This document shows, piece after piece, positions 60,685-64,000 of a DNA stretch of 64,000 nucleotides. Source of the DNA: JAEMQF01 sp963850525 (GTDB lineage: Bacteria; Pseudomonadota; Gammaproteobacteria; Burkholderiales; Burkholderiaceae_C); contig CAWKLQ010000008.1 in NCBI GenBank assembly GCA_963850525.1, positions 930,001 to 994,000 of the forward strand, given 5' to 3'. The notes under the pieces were generated by a model. The model did no database searches. It was not told the origin of the DNA and saw only the letters and a program-made list of their open reading frames with translations. A program made the position numbers and the translations under genes. Within the stretch, counting starts at the first letter, position 1. Every line of letters starts with the position of its first letter.

Positions 60685-62130
60685 ATGGGGCGCGCCAGAA
60701 CATGGCTGCTTGGACTTGCCCTTCTGGCCCATTCACTCGGGGCGGCCAGCGCTGAAGCTGTGACTGGCGCGGCGAGCGCCCCGCGCGCCGGCGTGATCCT
60801 GATGAAAGTGAACGGCGCGATCGGCCCGGCGACCGCCGACTACGTGCACCGGGGTCTGGCGCTCGCGGCCAAACAGCAAGCGCAACTGGCGATCCTTCAG
60901 ATCGACACGCCCGGCGGCCTGGACGCGTCGATGCGCGAAATCATCAAGGACATCCTCGCCTCACCGGTTCCGGTGGCGACGTGGGTCGCGCCGAACGGCG
61001 CGCGCGCGGCGAGTGCGGGCACCTACATCCTCTACGCCAGCCACATTGCGGCGATGGCACCCGCGTCGAACCTCGGCGCTGCAACGCCTGTCGCAATCGG
61101 CCTGCCGACACCCGGCGGCCAGCCTGAGAACCCGTTGCCACCGCCGAAACAAGCCTCGGGCGCCCAAGGCGCGAGCAGCGCGCCACGCGGCGAAACGCCG
61201 GCCGACGCGATGGCGGCGAAGCGCATCGGCGACGCCGCAGCCTACATCCGCAGCCTCGCGCAACTGCGCGGCCGCAACGCCGATTGGGCGGAAAAGGCGG
61301 TGCGCGAAGCAGTGAGCCTGGCGGCGCAAGACGCACTGAAGAGCCAGGTCATCGACCTGATCGCCGACGACCTGCCCGAGCTACTTCGGCAAGTCGACGG
61401 GCGCGAAATCCGCGTGGCGGGCGCAGCCGGCACCAGCGTGCGCCTCGCAACCCGCGATGCGGCGGCAACCGAGTTCGAAGCCGACTGGCGCACCAAGCTG
61501 CTCTCCGTGCTGACCGACCCGAGCCTCGCGCTGATCCTGATGATGGTGGGCATTTACGGCTTGTTGTTCGAGTTTTCCAACCCCGGCTTCGTTGTTCCCG
61601 GCGTGATCGGCGGCATCTGCCTGTTGATGGCGCTGTTCGCGTTTCAGATGCTGCCGGTGAATTACGCCGGACTCGCGTTGATCCTGCTCGGGGTCGGATT
61701 CTTGGTCGCCGAGGCGTTCGTGCCGAGCTACGGCGCACTCGGGCTGGGCGGAATCGTCGCGTTCGCGATCGGCGCGGTGCTGCTCATCGACAGCGAGGTG
61801 CCGGGGTTTGGCGTGCCGCTCGAGCTGATCGGCGCACTCACGGTGGCGTCGGCAGTATTCATTTTGCTCGTCGCCGGGATGGCTGCCAAGGCGCGCGCTC
61901 GCCCGGTCGTCAACATGGTCGCAGGCGGGCGAGCGTTGCTCGGCGCGACGGGCGAGTTGCTCGAGTTCTCCGGCGGCGAAGGCTGGGCGCTGGTCGGCGG
62001 CGAGCACTGGAAAGTTCGCGGTTCGAGCGAATTGCGACCGGGCCAGCCGGTGCGTGTGACGGGTGCGAGTGGTGTCGTGCTCGACGTGGCCGCGCATGCC
62101 GCGCAGGCGCCATCAAAACTTCCGGAGTGA
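60685..62130 (+). CDS. nfeD: NfeD-like membrane serine protease
   Basis: A 481-residue protein (long, full-size NfeD) with a signal peptide, a ClpP-like protease domain with the Ser110/Lys179 dyad (GARAASAGTYILYASHIAA and MAAKRIGDAAAYIRSLAQL), an insert rich in Pro and Ala (about 142-175), four to five helices and a C-terminal OB-fold domain (GATGELLEFSGGEGWALVGG). NfeD cleaves a hydrophobic segment of its partner stomatin in archaea and is thought to act in membrane quality control. The partner gene lies four bases downstream. A -10-like TATAGA lies about ten bases upstream of ATG 60685. Confidence 0.92.
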   Translation: MGRARTWLLGLALLAHSLGAASAEAVTGAASAPRAGVILMKVNGAIGPATADYVHRGLALAAKQQAQLAILQIDTPGGLDASMREIIKDILASPVPVATWVAPNGARAASAGTYILYASHIAAMAPASNLGAATPVAIGLPTPGGQPENPLPPPKQASGAQGASSAPRGETPADAMAAKRIGDAAAYIRSLAQLRGRNADWAEKAVREAVSLAAQDALKSQVIDLIADDLPELLRQVDGREIRVAGAAGTSVRLATRDAAATEFEADWRTKLLSVLTDPSLALILMMVGIYGLLFEFSNPGFVVPGVIGGICLLMALFAFQMLPVNYAGLALILLGVGFLVAEAFVPSYGALGLGGIVAFAIGAVLLIDSEVPGFGVPLELIGALTVASAVFILLVAGMAAKARARPVVNMVAGGRALLGATGELLEFSGGEGWALVGGEHWKVRGSSELRPGQPVRVTGASGVVLDVAAHAAQAPSKLPE

Positions 62131-62134
62131 CATC

Positions 62135-62908
62135 ATGGCCTACGTCGGATCGCTGACTTTCCTGGCGCTGCTGTTGATCGCAGCGGCGTCATCACTGCGC
62201 ATCCTGCGCGAGTACGAACGCGGCGTCGTGTTCCAGCTCGGCCGCTTCTGGAAGGTCAAGGGCCCGGGTCTCGTGGTCCTGATCCCCGGCATCCAGCAGA
62301 TGGTGAAAGTGGGCCTGCGCGTCGTCGTGCTCGACATCCCGAGCCAGGACGTGATCACGCGCGACAACGTCTCGGTGAAGGTCAACGCGGTGCTTTACTT
62401 CCGCGTCGTCGACGCGGAAAAAGCGGTGATCCAGGTCGAGAACTACCTCGCTGCCACATCCCAGCTCGCGCAGACGACGCTGCGCGCCGTGCTGGGCAAG
62501 CACGAACTCGACGACTTGCTCGCAGAACGAGAGCGCCTGAACCTGGACATCCAGAAAACACTCGCCGCGCAGACCGACGCGTGGGGAATCAAGGTGACGA
62601 TCGTCGAGATCAAACACGTCGACCTGAATGACAGCATGGTGCGCGCCATTGCGCGCCAGGCCGAGGCCGAGCGCGAACGGCGCGCCAAGGTGATCCACGC
62701 CGAGGGCGAACTGCAGGCGTCGGTGAAACTCGCCGAAGCGGCCGAGATCCTCGGCCGCCAGCCGCAGGCGATCCAGCTGCGCTACCTGGAAACGCTGACC
62801 GTGATCGCCGCCGACAAGAACTCGACGATCGTGTTTCCGCTGCCGCTGGACATCATTTCGCCGTTGCTGCAGTGGGCGAAGGGCAAGGCCGGGCCGCCTG
62901 CTGCGTGA
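62135..62908 (+). CDS. Stomatin/prohibitin family protein (slipin)
   Basis: A 257-residue membrane protein with one N-terminal helix (GSLTFLALLLIAAASSLRIL), then the SPFH domain (EYERGVVFQLGRFWKVKGPG, VLDIPSQDVITRDNVSVKVN, TTLRAVLGKHELDDLLAERE) and a helical tail with AEAERERRAKVIHAEGELQA that mediates oligomerisation. It is co-transcribed with nfeD (four-base gap, CGGAG ribosome site), the usual pairing. Confidence 0.95.
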   Translation: MAYVGSLTFLALLLIAAASSLRILREYERGVVFQLGRFWKVKGPGLVVLIPGIQQMVKVGLRVVVLDIPSQDVITRDNVSVKVNAVLYFRVVDAEKAVIQVENYLAATSQLAQTTLRAVLGKHELDDLLAERERLNLDIQKTLAAQTDAWGIKVTIVEIKHVDLNDSMVRAIARQAEAERERRAKVIHAEGELQASVKLAEAAEILGRQPQAIQLRYLETLTVIAADKNSTIVFPLPLDIISPLLQWAKGKAGPPAA

Positions 62909-62963
62909 TCCGGTTCGACCAGAGGCGTGGCCGGCCGCCGGAGGCGAGCCGCCGCCCTGTTGA

Positions 62964-63752
62964 CTACCCGTTGGCGCCGGGAACCAGCGGCGTCCACCCG
63001 GTGAGCCGGCCGATCTCTGCCTTCACATGGTTCGACATCGCCGCCCGGTCCGCGACCAGCATCACCATGCGAAAGCCCTGGTCGATGTAGCGCTGCGTGA
63101 ATTTCGAGCCTGCGGTGTGAATCGCCGCGATCACCTTGTGGCGCTGGCAGGTCGCGAGAATCTTGTTCACCGTGGCCACGTGCAGCGGGTCGTCGTTGTC
63201 CATCACCGGAGGCAGGCCGAGCGCGAGCGCGAGGTCGGTCGGGCCGATGTAGACCGCGTCCACGCCCGGCGTGGAGACGATCTCGTCCATTTTCTGAATG
63301 CCCTCGGCGGTCTCGATCATGACGACGCAGGCCATCTCGCGATCGGCATTCTTCTGATAGTCTGCGCCGCCGTACAGCAGCGCACGGTTCGGCCCGTTGC
63401 TGCGCATTCCCACCGGCGGGTAGCGGCACGCAGCGACGGCACGCTCGGCCTCGGCGCGGTTGCTCACCATCGGCACGATCACGCCGTAGGCGCCGGCGTC
63501 GAGCACCTTCATGATCATCGCCGGCTCGTTCCACGGCACGCGAACGAAGGGCGTGACCGCGGTCGTCGAAATCGCGGTGAGCATGGTCACCGCATCGGAG
63601 TAGTCGATGCAGCCATGCTGCATGTCGATGCAGAGCCAGTCCAGACCGGTATGCGCCATCACTTCGGCGCTGAAGCCGTTCGGAATCGAAAGAAAGCTGC
63701 CGATCGCCGGCTTGCCTTCGCGCCAGAGTTGTTTGACACGGTTGATGCGCAT
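62964..63752 (-). CDS. HpcH/HpaI aldolase family protein
   Basis: A 262-residue class II aldolase-like enzyme of the HpcH/HpaI/2,4-dihydroxyhept-2-ene-1,7-dioate type, which cleaves or condenses pyruvate-derived products. Family landmarks are IGSFLSIPNGFSAEVMAHTG, DWLCIDMQHGCIDYSDAV, RVPWNEPAMIMKVLDAGAYG with the catalytic Arg/Glu and MIETAEGIQKMDEIVSTPGV, VYIGPTDLALALGLP with the metal-binding Asp. Its substrate cannot be told from sequence. It points toward the left end of the last segment, away from the sequence at the right edge. Confidence 0.9.
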   Translation of the reverse strand: MRINRVKQLWREGKPAIGSFLSIPNGFSAEVMAHTGLDWLCIDMQHGCIDYSDAVTMLTAISTTAVTPFVRVPWNEPAMIMKVLDAGAYGVIVPMVSNRAEAERAVAACRYPPVGMRSNGPNRALLYGGADYQKNADREMACVVMIETAEGIQKMDEIVSTPGVDAVYIGPTDLALALGLPPVMDNDDPLHVATVNKILATCQRHKVIAAIHTAGSKFTQRYIDQGFRMVMLVADRAAMSNHVKAEIGRLTGWTPLVPGANG

Positions 63753-63887
63753 GATGATGCTCGCTCGATGGGTTGACTATTGCAACGGCAGTCGACGCTT
63801 CGGTGCATCACCAGCCTCGGTTCAGTATCGCATCGGTCGTCGACTTGTACGACCACGGGCGGCGGCGACGCACCGGACAAGAGCGGG

Positions 63888-64000
63888 GTGCTGGCCGAGG
63901 CCCGCCTCCTGAACTCCAGCGGCGACATCATCCGGGAGTATCCTGCGCTCCTGTCCGTCGCCGCAGCCTTTCAAGCCCAGCTCGGCGGCGGAAGCTTTAC
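63888..64000 (+). CDS. Possible partial gene at the right edge, OMF-like C-terminus (doubtful)
   Basis: The frame reads GVLAEARLLNSSGDII, then REYPALLSVAAAFQAQLGGG and stays open to the window edge. The AEARLL... and QAQLGGG pieces resemble the last helix of NodT-type outer membrane efflux proteins, though the match is short. It has no visible start except the GTG at 63888, and may be a fragment of a degraded gene. Nothing else is seen in the 63,753-63,887 gap. Confidence 0.3.
   Translation, partial: MLAEARLLNSSGDIIREYPALLSVAAAFQAQLGGGSF

Overview
The window is high-GC DNA (visibly G+C rich in all coding frames, with long spurious antisense frames) from a betaproteobacterium, most probably order Burkholderiales. 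The evidence is gene order as much as sequence: coxB-coxA-small assembly protein-ctaG with a DUF2244 gene beside it, grxC-secB-gpsA next to trmL and comF, the coupled string yqgE-ruvX-pyrR-pyrB-pyrC'-plsC, murJ divergent from rpsT, and DUF3579-argD-argF. A palindromic repeat of the GTCATCCCGGCG...CGCCGGGATCCA type, common in this order, is scattered through the accessory half. I infer this from recognised families; no database search was possible.

Layout. 1-4,000 (minus): respiratory aa3/caa3-type cytochrome c oxidase genes. 4,100-18,700: housekeeping genes on both strands (methyltransferase, comF, trmL, gpsA, secB, grxC, rhodanese, gpmA, a DUF3667-like protein, an acyltransferase, the pyrimidine operon, yqgE, a SirB1/transglutaminase-like protein, murJ, rpsT). 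A strongly structured inverted-repeat element sits at 15,025-15,298. 18,700-22,500 (plus): argD-argF followed by an amidase. 22,500-28,800 (minus): a large lipoprotein, two small secreted or unknown proteins and a 945-residue SARP/AAA/TPR regulator. 28,900-32,400: a Tat-type exported ferritin-like protein divergent from hppD-phhA (phenylalanine to homogentisate). 33,070-34,720: an insertion sequence. 34,835-37,790: a complete TRAP transporter (dctP-dctQ-dctM). 37,839-38,286: a second palindromic element, with gene debris after it. 38,755-42,594: an exported acetamidase/formamidase and a three-gene unit ending in a HupE/UreJ-like membrane protein. 43,166-50,374: the most interesting stretch, a DUF2877-FdrA-DUF1116-carbamate kinase operon homologous to the E. 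coli allH-allF-allG-allK set, followed by a free-standing allophanate-hydrolase-tail protein and an NCS2/AzgA-like permease. 50,471-53,003: a vapBC toxin-antitoxin pair, a serine hydrolase and a cysteine hydrolase of the isochorismatase fold. 53,149-60,556: signalling genes (solute-binding protein plus hybrid kinase; GGDEF protein plus a second hybrid kinase broken by two compensating frameshifts). 60,685-62,908: nfeD and a stomatin/slipin. 62,964-63,752: a HpcH/HpaI aldolase.

How it fits together. Several genes point to catabolism of small amides, ureides and C4-type acids: TRAP uptake, formamidase/acetamidase, amidase, cysteine hydrolase, a carbamoyl-transfer module that would release carbamoyl phosphate, a carbamate kinase that would turn it into ATP, and a nucleobase-type permease. 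This is my main candidate for an under-described system. Its substrate cannot be read from sequence alone.
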